A model generated the notes under the pieces. The model ran no database searches. It saw only the letters and a program-made list of their open reading frames with translations, and was not told where the DNA came from. A stretch of 64,000 bases of DNA from Bacillota bacterium (GTDB lineage Bacteria; Bacillota; UBA994; UBA5500), in contig JAEZJZ010000046.1 of assembly GCA_023436245.1 (NCBI GenBank), forward strand, positions 40,160 to 104,159. Reading direction: 5' to 3'. Numbering within the stretch: the stretch's first letter is position 1; every line of letters starts with the position of its first letter. This document shows positions 44,801-52,403 of the stretch, piece by piece. The position numbers and the translations under genes were made by a program.

Positions 44801-46384
44801 GTCACCGTCTTCATCAGTAAATGTATAGGCCAGAGTCAGCGTTTCGCCAACTCTTGGCACGCCAGTCAGCCAAACTTCGCTAACCTGAGGCGCAGTGTTC
44901 CTGGGCAGCCGCTCCTCGCCGATGGGGCCCCTGGCCAAGCTCATCACCGGATCGCCAGACCCATAGTGATCGCTGGGAGTGACCTCACAGCGCAACCACC
45001 GGCCTTGATAATCTTCGGTCGGCAGATACTCCCTGGCATTAGCACCTGCTATTGCCGCCCAAGCCCAATCCTCCTCGGGCACATCGGACAATCTCTCGGC
45101 GACGAACCACTGGTAGGTAGTGCCTTGTTCAACGTTGTCCTCTTCATCAGAATACTCATACACGACCCAGACCTCTTCACCAACGTAGCAATCGCCATCT
45201 ACCTCAGCTTCACTTACCACGGGAGCAGCATTTGCCGCAGTGACTGCGACGGTGAAGTCCGTGGTCGCTGAAGCATAGCCGCTCAAGGATGCCCGTACCG
45301 TCACCCTATAGGCTCCGGTAGCTATGCCTGTCAGATGAATCTCAGGAATGCTGGAGCCAGCAACTTCCGCCTCAAGCCCGCTTGGATCATCGACGGTGAC
45401 GGAGATGATTGCCTGGAATGGTTCAACGTGAGGCGTAACGATAGCGCTCTCTCCAATCTCCAAGGTCAGATCATCTATGGTATCCAGCTGCGCTATCGGC
45501 AGAGGCGGCTCGTCGTCATCCTCCTGCGTGTCTGCCGGGACCACAGATGAGTCATAGATGATCACGGCGGGTGGCGGCACCGGCAGTTCAGTTGCTGGCT
45601 GTTCCGCCAGCCGCTGCTCGATCAACTGCCTGACTCCGGCTGCCGTCTCTGGGTCGACCAGATCGGGTCTAGTCTCGGCCATCTCGGCCAACACCTGCAG
45701 AGCAAAGAGGTCAAGGCCTTCCGGAGTCAGTTCTTCTCGAATGAAGTCGGCGATCTGCTCTGCGGGCGCATCCAGACTGATGCGCTGCCCGGCTTGCATC
45801 GTCGTTTCCACCACCTGCTCCTCTTGGGTGCCGTCGGAGCCCTGCACTGTCCGGATGGACGCGACCGTAATGGTACCTTCCACCAGATCAACAATCGTGC
45901 CCTGTTCAGTGTGGCGTACATACAGTTCTGTGCCGCGCACGCCCATCACTGCATTGGCGGTCTTAATCTCGAATCTGGAGTCCAGATTCAGCTGTTTCCG
46001 AATTGAGCCCCAGAGTCCGCCGGCCAGCAGACTGAAAGTACTTTGCTCCGCATCCTCCTTCAGGGCGATGCGCAGTTCCCTAATCAGCACCTGGCTGTTC
46101 TCGCCGATGCGCACGTCCTTGAACTCATCCAATGCCAAGGTGACCGAGGACTCCTTGCCGGTGATAATGGTGTCACCCTCGGTCAGCCCCATGTTCTTGA
46201 AGGCCTTGAAACTCTTCTCTCCCCCAGCCTTCTTCACCTGTACTTCGCCGCTGAGTGCAGTCACTTTCGCCACGCGCAGGTTGGCAGCCGGGGCGGCCAT
46301 CGCCGCCGGCGCCACGCAACAGAGACCGACCAAAAGAGCCACACAGAACAGCCAATACCTCAACCTAGTGCTAGCCATGGGCAT
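41864..46384 (-). CDS. Very large secreted FecR-domain protein with repeat domains
   Basis: 1506 residues. Signal peptide about 1-31; FecR domain about 40-190, with the family signature NAVMGVRGTELYVRHTEQGTIVDLVEGTITV; proline/acid-rich linker about 275-310; two or three Ig/cadherin-like domains (about 310-600, with APVVSEAEVDGDCYVGE); a beta-propeller-like region about 600-980 of repeated units ending in phrases such as PYISYV, VAYVAIC, PYVAYR and VYLAYV; FN3-like domains about 985-1290; C-terminal SLH-free beta domain. Not an enzyme by motif; a surface or matrix protein is likely. ATG at 46384 is 7 nt from AAGGA. The next gene upstream, 47912, is in the same direction, 46 nt away. Confidence 0.8.
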   Translation of the reverse strand: MPMASTRLRYWLFCVALLVGLCCVAPAAMAAPAANLRVAKVTALSGEVQVKKAGGEKSFKAFKNMGLTEGDTIITGKESSVTLALDEFKDVRIGENSQVLIRELRIALKEDAEQSTFSLLAGGLWGSIRKQLNLDSRFEIKTANAVMGVRGTELYVRHTEQGTIVDLVEGTITVASIRTVQGSDGTQEEQVVETTMQAGQRISLDAPAEQIADFIREELTPEGLDLFALQVLAEMAETRPDLVDPETAAGVRQLIEQRLAEQPATELPVPPPAVIIYDSSVVPADTQEDDDEPPLPIAQLDTIDDLTLEIGESAIVTPHVEPFQAIISVTVDDPSGLEAEVAGSSIPEIHLTGIATGAYRVTVRASLSGYASATTDFTVAVTAANAAPVVSEAEVDGDCYVGEEVWVVYEYSDEEDNVEQGTTYQWFVAERLSDVPEEDWAWAAIAGANAREYLPTEDYQGRWLRCEVTPSDHYGSGDPVMSLARGPIGEERLPRNTAPQVSEVWLTGVPRVGETLTLAYTFTDEDGDLEGESQIQWYRGDGADDPEKLAIADASGSSYIVVDADEGLSVWAEVTPQDAQGKAGQTAVSNSLGPAIAANQIWLPVGDASVLLPALGNGYSCLSAEADGNQVYVAYLGADQAAHVWKWDGQAWSELANASPTSSGRVQLRIHNGEPYISYVNHSAINAGIWVKRYRNGQWQLVGGDRVANHTSVDIMNSFDLALDLSGGLGQEVAYVAICLPTEGPSTGYPRRPFVFRSLGDGWEQLGPGGLIFSPDKATGIDVAVKDGIPYVAYRRSTDYDPVYLFTYSDGVWDSLTTYNSGTNDQSEVFELQWSGDELYLMTSFFDHIGPRLLHYDGTTEEFQSIGSDDFAEETVSRPKLAVLGGQLFVTYQTGQLAGVQRLNDGVWTHFGGVGISGGLTPSLTVAGNTVYLAYVDGEDAVRVVSAPVPTADATRLPTMSAPTWSESSPARAEWTTLDGASAYRLQVCKDGSPIRVITLGKTATSYDLGELLRANGDGIYTVQIRAIGDGQVYADGAYSSLSQALVGPIALAGVETPVWSDGSTLDWEPVNNAAGYRLALNSGETLDQSETIYEVDVDSQIDSYDFSQVIDIADKRTWNGSLQAVNYYAMVTSLGSGIYANGPTSQVSVGLERITVPPVSEITLSDERDAGDASDFDLGLTLPSDQTNVAEYRVILHASNYYQLKLGDLTDMPSSRYQSINTSTDSPVQLSADLLDWEGRPVAVGESYRAYVVTVPNDGASRYAYSKSAETTPLTVADFRITRASAEADSTHVYAELHLSAVLMGNLSLSGNDFSVKPIIGGVPGEALTGITVYPSYKTISLTIPAVQSVSEYEITVTSPNKVRTTDDQPLVGNCCWTTRIWSSTALDIESVALDNALNQVVLQFAATPNDDRFFLALPGEVSVRLLQSVNLRSDLGVSLALSAYYTSDGRLVINLPHAETGDYGEAMLDFLPKLYPQVALEGDLVLSDKGDAWAYSWRPFQPEV

Positions 46385-46430
46385 CAATCATTCCTTTCAA
46401 TGGTCTGGGGTCAAGCGACGATGGCCGACA

Positions 46431-47912
46431 CTATGGCGTCATCAGCACCACCGCGCGATGCGCCGCTACCCATTCGACGCGGAAACCAAGGCTCTCGGCC
46501 AGGTAGCGCAACCCGACCAGGGTGCGACCGTCTTGGTTCACCAGAGCGACCCCATCTGCAGGGATAGTCGTCCGCGACTCACCCTTGGTCACGATCACTC
46601 TGTTCTGCTCGGCATCCCAATCCACTTTGGCTCCCCACTGCTGGCAAACGAAGCGTAACGGCACGCGCGTGCGCCCATCGGCCAGCGTCGGCTGCTGATC
46701 TGGGAAAGCCACGCGCTGGCCGTTCAGCCAGACCTGGATGTTGCTGGTGTCGGGATCGAAGCTTATCGGGACGGGCTGCTGTGCCTGCTCATCATCCGCG
46801 TCCGGTGTGCCCATCGGTTGCAGGTTGTTCACGTCCACTGCCAACTGCCAGACAGCGTTAGCCCATTGATCGGCCATGTAGAGATTTCCAGAGGAATAGG
46901 CCAGACCGACTGGCCCGTCCAAGCGGATCGCAACTCCCGTGGTGACTGTTGCATCGACAACGGTGATTACCTGTCCATCTAGTGTGATGGCGCGCAGAGC
47001 ATGGTTCCAAGTATCGGCCACGAAGACGACGCCGTTGTCGGCGACGGCGAGCCCTTTGGGGAAGTTGAAGCGAGCTTCACCCAGACTGCCGTCGACCAAT
47101 GCGCCAGGCGAGTAGTAACTGTCCGTCGGATAGGGGTTGAACTGGCCGGCGAACGTGGACACTTGGCCGGCGGAAATCTTGCGAATCAACTGGTTGCCAG
47201 CGTCCGCCACCAACAGCTCCCCGGCAGGCGTGAAGGCCAAAGCGGCCGGCTCATTGAAGCGGGCGGTAGCAGCATCACCATCCAGGTAGCCGCCATCAGA
47301 AGCCGCTATCCCAGCGTAGGTGGAGACAATCCCGGTTGGTGAAATGCGGCGAATGACGTGGTTCAGGGTGTCAGCCACATAAAGGCTGCCGTCCGCACCG
47401 ACAGCCAAGCCGGAAGGCGTGTTGAAGCGCACCGACGCTCCCTGTCCGTTCTGATAGCCGGCCTGTCCATTACCGGCCAGAGTGCGCACCTTGCCTTGCG
47501 AAAGCTTGCGAATGGCATGGTTTTGCGAGTCGGCCACGTAGATGTTGCCTTGGGCATCAATCGCCAACCCGCGCGGGCGATTGAAATAGGACTCTGTGGC
47601 TGCACCATCCACCAGCGAGCCCTGTGGGTAGCCAAAGGCATCCAAGGGGCCAAGTTTCCCGGCCAGGGTGCTTGTTTGGTCCGACACCCGGCGCAGTAGG
47701 TTGTTGTTGGCATCGGCGATTAGCAGGTCGCCGGCAGCATCAATAGCCAGTCCATAGGGCGCACGAAAGGTCGCAGCCAGCAACTGGCCATTGTCTGACC
47801 CCCCTATGCCCTGACCGGCCAGGATCTGCAACGGCGCCATGGCATAAACCTGCATGCTGATCAGACAGAACGCCAGGCAGAGCGCCAGAGCGAAGCATCG
47901 TTTGACAGTCAA
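46431..47912 (-). CDS. Secreted NHL-repeat protein with copper-amine-oxidase-like C-terminal domain
   Basis: 493 residues. Signal peptide about 1-24 (AYA-like cleavage), then six NHL repeats (units with FNxPxGLAV and VADxxNHxIRxIS, about residues 35-345) forming a beta-propeller, a linker, then a C-terminal copper-amine-oxidase N-domain-like stalk (about 385-493, ending DGRTLVGLRYLAESLGFRVEWVAAHRAVVLM). The C-terminal domain is common in Firmicutes surface proteins and is not itself enzymatic. TTG at 47912 follows AAGGAGGAG by 7 nt. It is the first gene of a unit with the FecR-domain protein. Confidence 0.87.
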   Translation of the reverse strand: MTVKRCFALALCLAFCLISMQVYAMAPLQILAGQGIGGSDNGQLLAATFRAPYGLAIDAAGDLLIADANNNLLRRVSDQTSTLAGKLGPLDAFGYPQGSLVDGAATESYFNRPRGLAIDAQGNIYVADSQNHAIRKLSQGKVRTLAGNGQAGYQNGQGASVRFNTPSGLAVGADGSLYVADTLNHVIRRISPTGIVSTYAGIAASDGGYLDGDAATARFNEPAALAFTPAGELLVADAGNQLIRKISAGQVSTFAGQFNPYPTDSYYSPGALVDGSLGEARFNFPKGLAVADNGVVFVADTWNHALRAITLDGQVITVVDATVTTGVAIRLDGPVGLAYSSGNLYMADQWANAVWQLAVDVNNLQPMGTPDADDEQAQQPVPISFDPDTSNIQVWLNGQRVAFPDQQPTLADGRTRVPLRFVCQQWGAKVDWDAEQNRVIVTKGESRTTIPADGVALVNQDGRTLVGLRYLAESLGFRVEWVAAHRAVVLMTP

Positions 47913-48101
47913 CTTATCTCTCCTCCTTGTTGCTAGTCAGCACAATCCTGAATACAGGCAAAATGCGGTAACATCAGTCAGTCTTTCGGCGGGTTCAGGA
48001 ACAAATCCTGCCACCGATTGACACAGATCAGGGCATTTTGCGCTCTGCCTGGCGGTCACTCCTCGGCATGGAATCAGCGCCAGCGATTCTCAAGGTTTTT
48101 G

Positions 48102-48142
48102 TGATCTGTATCATTTTTTAATTTCAGTCGATCAACTATCAT
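48102..48142 (+). promoter_or_regulatory. FNR-type box and class II promoter upstream of the DUF438-hemerythrin gene
   Basis: TGATCTGTATCA (48102-48113) matches the FNR/DNR core TGAT-N4-ATCA. A -10-like TATCAT lies at 48137-48142, 29.5 bp from the box centre to the start of the hexamer, the standard -41.5 class II arrangement. The predicted start is near 48149. Confidence 0.8.
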
Positions 48143-48178
48143 GAAAGCAAGAAGAGACGAGAACGGGAGGAAAGAAGC

Positions 48179-48937
48179 ATGAACAAGACGGAGAAACTGG
48201 CGCAAATTCTTGATCGCCTGAATCAGGATCCGGCCGATCAGGCAGCCCAGCAGGCTGCCAAGGATCTGATCTCTCAGGTCAGCGCCTTGGAGCTCTCGCT
48301 GGCAGAGCAGAAGCTGATTGAGCAGGGACTGGAGCCTGCGAAACTGCAACACCTCTGCGCGGCGCACCTGGAGGTACTCGAACCCGAGATGGCGACATTC
48401 CGCCACTCACTGGGTGCTGGCCACCCGGTTGACACGATGATCAAGGAGCACGATGCCATTCTGGGGTTGCTGGCGGAGTTGGAGCAACTGAGCCGCCGCC
48501 TGCACGCCCTCCCCGGCTATGATGCTACGGATGCTGGCTTCGCGGCACTGACAGCTTTGGCTGAGGGCCTGATTGGGGCCGAGAACCACCACCTGCGCGA
48601 GGAACAGGGCTTGTTTCCGCTGCTGGAGGAGAGAGGCATCACCGGACCGCCCCGCATCATGCGCATGGAACACGAGCAACTGCGCGCCCGCAAGCATGCC
48701 TTGCTCGAGTTGGCGGAGCGAGTAAAGACGGGTATGCCTTACGATCAGTTCCTGGGAGCATTGGCTGAGACGGCTGGCTATCTGGTCTTTCACCTGCGCG
48801 ACCACATCTTCAAGGAGAACAACATTCTCTATCCGACCGCCAAGGACACGATCACAGACCCGGCGATCTGGCAGGAACTGAAGAGAAAATGCGATCTAAT
48901 CGGCTACTGTCCCTTCACCAAAGAGGAATGGAAATAG
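48179..48937 (+). CDS. DUF438/hemerythrin-like protein
   Basis: 252 residues. N-terminal ~85 residues resemble DUF438 (KTEKLAQILDRLNQDPADQAAQQAAKDLISQVSALELSLAEQKLI). The following part has hemerythrin-type ligands: HDAIL, ENHHLREEQGLFPLLEERG, MEHEQLRARKHALLEL and HLRDHIFKENNILYP, giving histidines and glutamates for a di-iron centre. No PAS domain is present, unlike many DUF438 proteins. It should bind oxygen or nitric oxide in the cytoplasm and has an FNR-type box upstream. The ATG at 48179 follows ACGGGAGG by 8-9 nt. Confidence 0.88.
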   Translation: MNKTEKLAQILDRLNQDPADQAAQQAAKDLISQVSALELSLAEQKLIEQGLEPAKLQHLCAAHLEVLEPEMATFRHSLGAGHPVDTMIKEHDAILGLLAELEQLSRRLHALPGYDATDAGFAALTALAEGLIGAENHHLREEQGLFPLLEERGITGPPRIMRMEHEQLRARKHALLELAERVKTGMPYDQFLGALAETAGYLVFHLRDHIFKENNILYPTAKDTITDPAIWQELKRKCDLIGYCPFTKEEWK

Positions 48938-49061
48938 CATGATCGGGGCCGGAGCGATCCGGCCCTCTGCTTCTGCCCGCTGGCCCGTTCTCGCGTTCAG
49001 AGACTCGGTTTCTCCTCGGCTGTGCCTCCCGCAGCAGCTGCATGGCACCCGCCAGGAGAGC

Positions 49062-49075
49062 GGGTCGCATGCATG
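49062..49075. repeat. Fragment of composite palindromic repeat
   Basis: gggtcgcatgcatg, the first half of the 20-base palindrome found complete at 27272 and 55951. Confidence 0.5.
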
Positions 49076-49128
49076 TTTGTGCGAACGCCTGGCATGTCGA
49101 GGTATAATTATCTTAGGAGGTGAGGCAT

Positions 49129-49827
49129 GTGCGATGTGATCTGTGCAAACGCGGCTGTGTTGGGTCGCTCCCGCTGTTTCGCGGCCTGCCGCTGACAGAC
49201 ATTCAGGACATTCAACGGTTGATCGCGCACCGCTCGTTCACCAAGGGGGAGACGGTAGTACGCGAAGGTGAGCAACTGACCGGAATTTACATAGTGGAAA
49301 GCGGACAGGCCAAAGCCTACGCGCAGAGCAAAACTGGAGGAGAGCAGGTGCTGCGCCTGCTGCAGGTCGGGGATTTCTACGGGGAACTGTCACTGATTTC
49401 GGTGATGGAGGCGCCCTCCACCGTGCAGGCCCTAACCGATCTGCGGCTCTGCACGATCAGCAGCGAAGCTCTGAAGAGCTATTTACTGTCGCACCCTACC
49501 GCCGCCTTGAGTATTCTGGGGGCGCTCTCAGCCAGACTGCGGAGAGCTGAACAGTTATCTGAGCAACTCGGCCTTCTGGACAGTCGCCAGAGGGTAGCCG
49601 CGCTCTTGCTCAACCTGAATGAGCGTCAAGGACGCAGCACCGACCACGGCAGCAGCATCCATTTGCATCTGAACCGGAACGAACTGGCCAGCATGATCGG
49701 GCTGAGACAAGAGACGCTCAGTCGCTGCCTCACGGAGTTCAGGCAAGCAGGCTGGATAGAAACAGAGGGTCACAAGCTGCTCTACATTCTGAATGAGCCT
49801 GCACTACAGGAACTGGCAAGACTGTGA
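49129..49827 (+). CDS. Crp/Fnr-family transcriptional regulator, FNR/DNR-like
   Basis: 232 residues: cNMP-binding-like fold (about 15-125), dimer helix (about 130-150), winged helix (about 160-230). The recognition helix keeps E195, S198 and R199, as in FNR's E-x-x-S-R, which fits the TGAT-N4-ATCA boxes found next door. The N-terminus has C3, C6 and C10, a possible metal or redox site. GTG at 49129 is 8 nt from AGGAGG; GTG at 49120 lies inside that site. The gene lies between the two hemerythrin-type genes whose promoters carry those boxes and probably controls both. No box was seen in front of itself. Confidence 0.9.
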   Translation: MRCDLCKRGCVGSLPLFRGLPLTDIQDIQRLIAHRSFTKGETVVREGEQLTGIYIVESGQAKAYAQSKTGGEQVLRLLQVGDFYGELSLISVMEAPSTVQALTDLRLCTISSEALKSYLLSHPTAALSILGALSARLRRAEQLSEQLGLLDSRQRVAALLLNLNERQGRSTDHGSSIHLHLNRNELASMIGLRQETLSRCLTEFRQAGWIETEGHKLLYILNEPALQELARL

Positions 49828-49843
49828 TTGTGAAGGCTTTTTA

Positions 49844-49884
49844 TGATCTGGATCATGGATTCGCCTACTGTTGGATCATATGAT
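49844..49884 (+). promoter_or_regulatory. FNR-type box and class II promoter upstream of the RIC gene
   Basis: TGATCTGGATCA (49844-49855), a near-perfect FNR/DNR core. A -10 TATGAT is at 49879-49884, again 29.5 bp from the box centre to the hexamer start. Predicted start near 49891. GATCATATGATC (49874-49885) is a secondary palindrome that overlaps the -10. Confidence 0.85.
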
Positions 49885-49951
49885 CATGGCAACAACAGCG
49901 TTTTCTCTCCCTTGCCGGGAAGAATACTGTTAGCAAAGGAGGCGACCATTG

Positions 49952-50665
49952 ATGTCACACGTGTTTCAGGCTTCTGACCAAATCGGGGCGATTGTCTCGG
50001 CCTTGCCTAAGGCTGTGGAGGTGTTCACGCGCCACAAAATCGACTTCTGCTGCGGCGGTCAGCGCCCACTCAGCGCGGCCATTGCCGACCAGGGCCTTGA
50101 GGCGGAGACCATCCTGACAGAACTCGATCGGGCCTATTCTGAGGCAGAACAGTTGAAGCAGCCGGGCAGGGATTGGCGCACAGCTGGACTCTCGGACTTG
50201 ATCGACCATATTGTGAATACTCACCATGCCTATCTGAACACAACCCTGCCGGAAATCAGCCAGCTCACGACCACGATTCTGCGGGTTCATGGCGCAAACC
50301 ACAAAGAGCTGGCCAAGGTGCACCGCTTGTTCCATTCTCTGAAGCTGGAGCTAGAGCAACATCTGATCACGGAAGAAGAGGAAGTCTTTCCGTTGGTGAA
50401 GCAGTTTGAGCACAGCGGTTCGCGGGAGGCTTTGGACCGCGCCATCACTAAGGTCGAGCAGTTGGAGAGCGAACACGAAGGCGCTGGCGACATCCTGAAG
50501 CAATTGCGGCAAATCACGGAGGATTACGCAGTTCCGCCGGATGGCTGCGGCACCTTTGCCCGGACGTATTCGCTGCTGCAGGAGCTTGAGGGAGATCTCT
50601 TCCGCCACATCCACTTGGAGAACAACATTCTGCACCCGCGCCTGCGTGAGGCCAGCCGAAAGTAG
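49952..50665 (+). CDS. ric: Iron-sulfur cluster repair di-iron protein (RIC, ScdA/YtfE-like)
   Basis: 237 residues. N-terminal DUF542 domain with the FCCGG motif (C33, C34), followed by a hemerythrin-like domain whose ligands lie in THHAYL, GANHKELAKVHRLFHSL, EQHLITEEEEVFPL, SEHEGAGDIL and FRHIHLENNILHPR. Such proteins repair iron-sulfur clusters damaged by nitric oxide or oxidants. The FNR-type box and promoter are 60-110 nt upstream. ATG at 49952 is 6-7 nt from AAAGGAGG. Terminator 50679-50718 follows. Confidence 0.93.
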   Translation: MSHVFQASDQIGAIVSALPKAVEVFTRHKIDFCCGGQRPLSAAIADQGLEAETILTELDRAYSEAEQLKQPGRDWRTAGLSDLIDHIVNTHHAYLNTTLPEISQLTTTILRVHGANHKELAKVHRLFHSLKLELEQHLITEEEEVFPLVKQFEHSGSREALDRAITKVEQLESEHEGAGDILKQLRQITEDYAVPPDGCGTFARTYSLLQELEGDLFRHIHLENNILHPRLREASRK

Positions 50666-50678
50666 GCAATCACCCAGC

Positions 50679-50718
50679 AAGACACAGTGCCCCGAGCTGC
50701 CTCGGGGCACTGTGTCTT
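50679..50718 (+). terminator. Strong terminator after ric
   Basis: Eighteen-base perfect arms aagacacagtgccccgag (50679-50696) and ctcggggcactgtgtctt (50701-50718), followed by ttgatg. Also placed to serve the converging gene ending at 50739. Confidence 0.9.
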
Positions 50719-50738
50719 TTGATGTATGAGACTGCGAC

Positions 50739-51302
50739 TCAAGCATCGTAACGAAAGTAGATATTCGCACGAGCCAATCGCTGGTAGGCTTTGATCTTGT
50801 CGTTGTCGTCACTGCACCTGAAGAAAGAGAATGAGATGGCCTCCCAGAGAAAAACCCAGCCACCGACTGTGGTCCCCTCAGAGATGATGGACAGGAAAGC
50901 GTTTTGTTGCCCGAGGTTCAGGAAATAGGTTGCGGACAATAGGCCGGCCGCAACCAGCACATGGTTCAGCGCCCGCCGAAAGCCGCGCTGCAGCGCTTTG
51001 CGCTCCAGATTTGCATAGAACTGATAGTAGCTCTTGACTACGCTTTGGATGATGGTCTCCTTCTCCTCGTCTTTGGCCCGCCGCGGCAGGTAGAAGACCA
51101 GATCCAGCCCATGGCGCAGCGGTATTTCCATCGAGCAGTCCTCCAGGAAGAAGGCCAACTCCGGATCCATGTCTCGCTTACGGTACGACGCATGGTCCCA
51201 GTCGTTGAACACGTCCAAGTACTTGTCCAAGGATATCTCCACGATGTAGTTGCCGGTATCCGGGTTGCGTTCGTAAAGTCGGTTCAGTATTTCGCTCTTC
51301 AT
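50739..51302 (-). CDS. Hypothetical protein with two membrane helices, 187 residues
   Basis: Not recognised. The N-terminal ~105 residues are soluble (NRLYERNPDTGNYIVEISLDKYLDVFNDWDHASYRKRD; PELAFFLEDCSMEIPLRHGLDLVFYLPRR), then NLERKALQRGFRRALNHVLVAAGLLSATYFL forms a first membrane helix and TTVGGWVFLWEAISFSFF a second. The two helices with charged flanks suggest a membrane-associated regulator or chaperone. Start ATG at 51302 has a weak site. No functional link to the neighbouring FNR regulon is shown. Confidence 0.6.
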   Translation of the reverse strand: MKSEILNRLYERNPDTGNYIVEISLDKYLDVFNDWDHASYRKRDMDPELAFFLEDCSMEIPLRHGLDLVFYLPRRAKDEEKETIIQSVVKSYYQFYANLERKALQRGFRRALNHVLVAAGLLSATYFLNLGQQNAFLSIISEGTTVGGWVFLWEAISFSFFRCSDDNDKIKAYQRLARANIYFRYDA

Positions 51303-51461
51303 CAGAGACTCCTATTCTGGGCCACAGAGTGGCCGAGTGAATATGTTAATCATACCATTTTACGGCTGACAGGCCAAGGTTGTCCCGTCAGCCAGCTTGT
51401 CTGGCGCCAACTCGCGGGATATACTGGTCGCAACTACCAATGGCACGGAGGGGTGCAGCAG

Positions 51462-52262
51462 ATGGCGGAAACCGGGGAGCAGTGGTGGTGGAAGTTGTTC
51501 CAGCAGCCTAGTCTAGCATCGCTGTCGATGCTGCCGAACGTGCTCGATTTCACCGCGGGGCGAGACTTCTGGCCGAAAGCCAACCTACGGGCACTGGATG
51601 CAGGCAACTGGATTATGGGCAACTGGGAAGGCGAGTGGGAACAAACGAAGAACAGCCGAGCGCGCTTGCGGCTCTGCGAGTTAGCCCTGCGGCAGGGCGG
51701 TCCGATTCTGGAGCTTGCTGCTGGCGCGGGGGGAGGAAATCTGGCTCCCCTACTCCACCTCTCCCCTCAAGCAAGACTACTGGTCAACGATCTGGAGATC
51801 CGCTTGCTCACCCGCTGGGCCTCCTTTCTCGCGGATCGCGGCTGTGGCCGGAATACGGTCTTCGCCGCTTTTGACGCCTGTGATATGCCTCTGCGGGGTG
51901 GCTCGCTCGGTTGCATCTCTGCGGTCGGTGGCTTGAGCAGTCTGTTAGGCAGCGGACGGGCAGCCCTCTGCGAGTGCTCCAGAATACTCTGGCCTGGCGG
52001 TAAGCTGTTGGTCGGCGAGATGGCGCTGTCCAGCGACTCGCTGGCGAGTCTCCCAGATGAGTTGCGCCGGAACTGGGCGGGTCTGCCTTGGCTGCTGGGC
52101 GAAGGCGAATGCACCCTGACTGCAGCCGGATTCACCATCGAGCATCACTGGGTAGAGGGCGGAAGACGACTACAACGGCAGGGTGACGGACTGGCGGAGG
52201 AAGCCGAGCAGTTTGGGCTGGAGCTGGTGGTGGAGTATCACTACTGGGTGGCCAGCAGATAA
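51462..52262 (+). CDS. SAM-dependent methyltransferase-like protein
   Basis: 266 residues. Motif I GPILELAAGAGGGNLAPLL (about residue 80) and a motif-like LLVNDLEIRL and later ISAVGGLSSLLGSGRAALCECSRILWPGGKLLVGEMAL fit a class I methyltransferase fold; the substrate is unknown. It is preceded by 80 residues rich in tryptophan and aromatic residues (QWWWKLFQQPSLASLSMLPNVLDFTAGRDFWPKANLRALDAGNWIMGNWEGEW). ATG at 51462 follows GGAGGGG by 8 nt; the frame runs open further upstream but across the divergent region. Confidence 0.78.
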   Translation: MAETGEQWWWKLFQQPSLASLSMLPNVLDFTAGRDFWPKANLRALDAGNWIMGNWEGEWEQTKNSRARLRLCELALRQGGPILELAAGAGGGNLAPLLHLSPQARLLVNDLEIRLLTRWASFLADRGCGRNTVFAAFDACDMPLRGGSLGCISAVGGLSSLLGSGRAALCECSRILWPGGKLLVGEMALSSDSLASLPDELRRNWAGLPWLLGEGECTLTAAGFTIEHHWVEGGRRLQRQGDGLAEEAEQFGLELVVEYHYWVASR

Positions 52263-52278
52263 CTATAGCTGGATACTT

Positions 52279-52305
52279 AGCCCCGTGCCTTGGCGGCACG
52301 GGGCT
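52279..52305 (+). terminator. Terminator after methyltransferase gene
   Basis: Eleven-base arms agccccgtgcc (52279-52289) and ggcacggggct (52295-52305), followed by ttct. Confidence 0.8.
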
Positions 52306-52341
52306 TTCTGGTTGCAATCAGTTGTCGGTGCGACACGATCA

Positions 52342-52380
52342 TTGACAGCAATGCGCATGGTGTGTATAGTGGTTATACAC
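52342..52380 (+). promoter_or_regulatory. Promoter and operator of the second GntR-ABC module
   Basis: TTGACA (52342-52347), 17-bp spacer, TATAGT (52365-52370). A perfect inverted repeat GTGTATA/TATACAC (52362-52368 and 52374-52380, 5-bp centre) overlaps the -10, as expected for YtrA-type autorepression. Confidence 0.8.
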
Positions 52381-52403
52381 AGTATATTAAGGGGAGGTGC
52401 TGC

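Noticed and set aside
45558..46658. 366-residue open frame on the plus strand opposite the FecR-domain gene
   Set aside because: It lies entirely antisense to genes with clear family motifs and signal peptides, has a low-complexity Ser/Arg-rich composition and no ribosome binding site.
50961..51461. N-terminal extension of the methyltransferase frame into the divergent region
   Set aside because: It overlaps the opposite-strand gene 50739-51302 and has no ribosome binding site; a good site exists at the ATG 51462.
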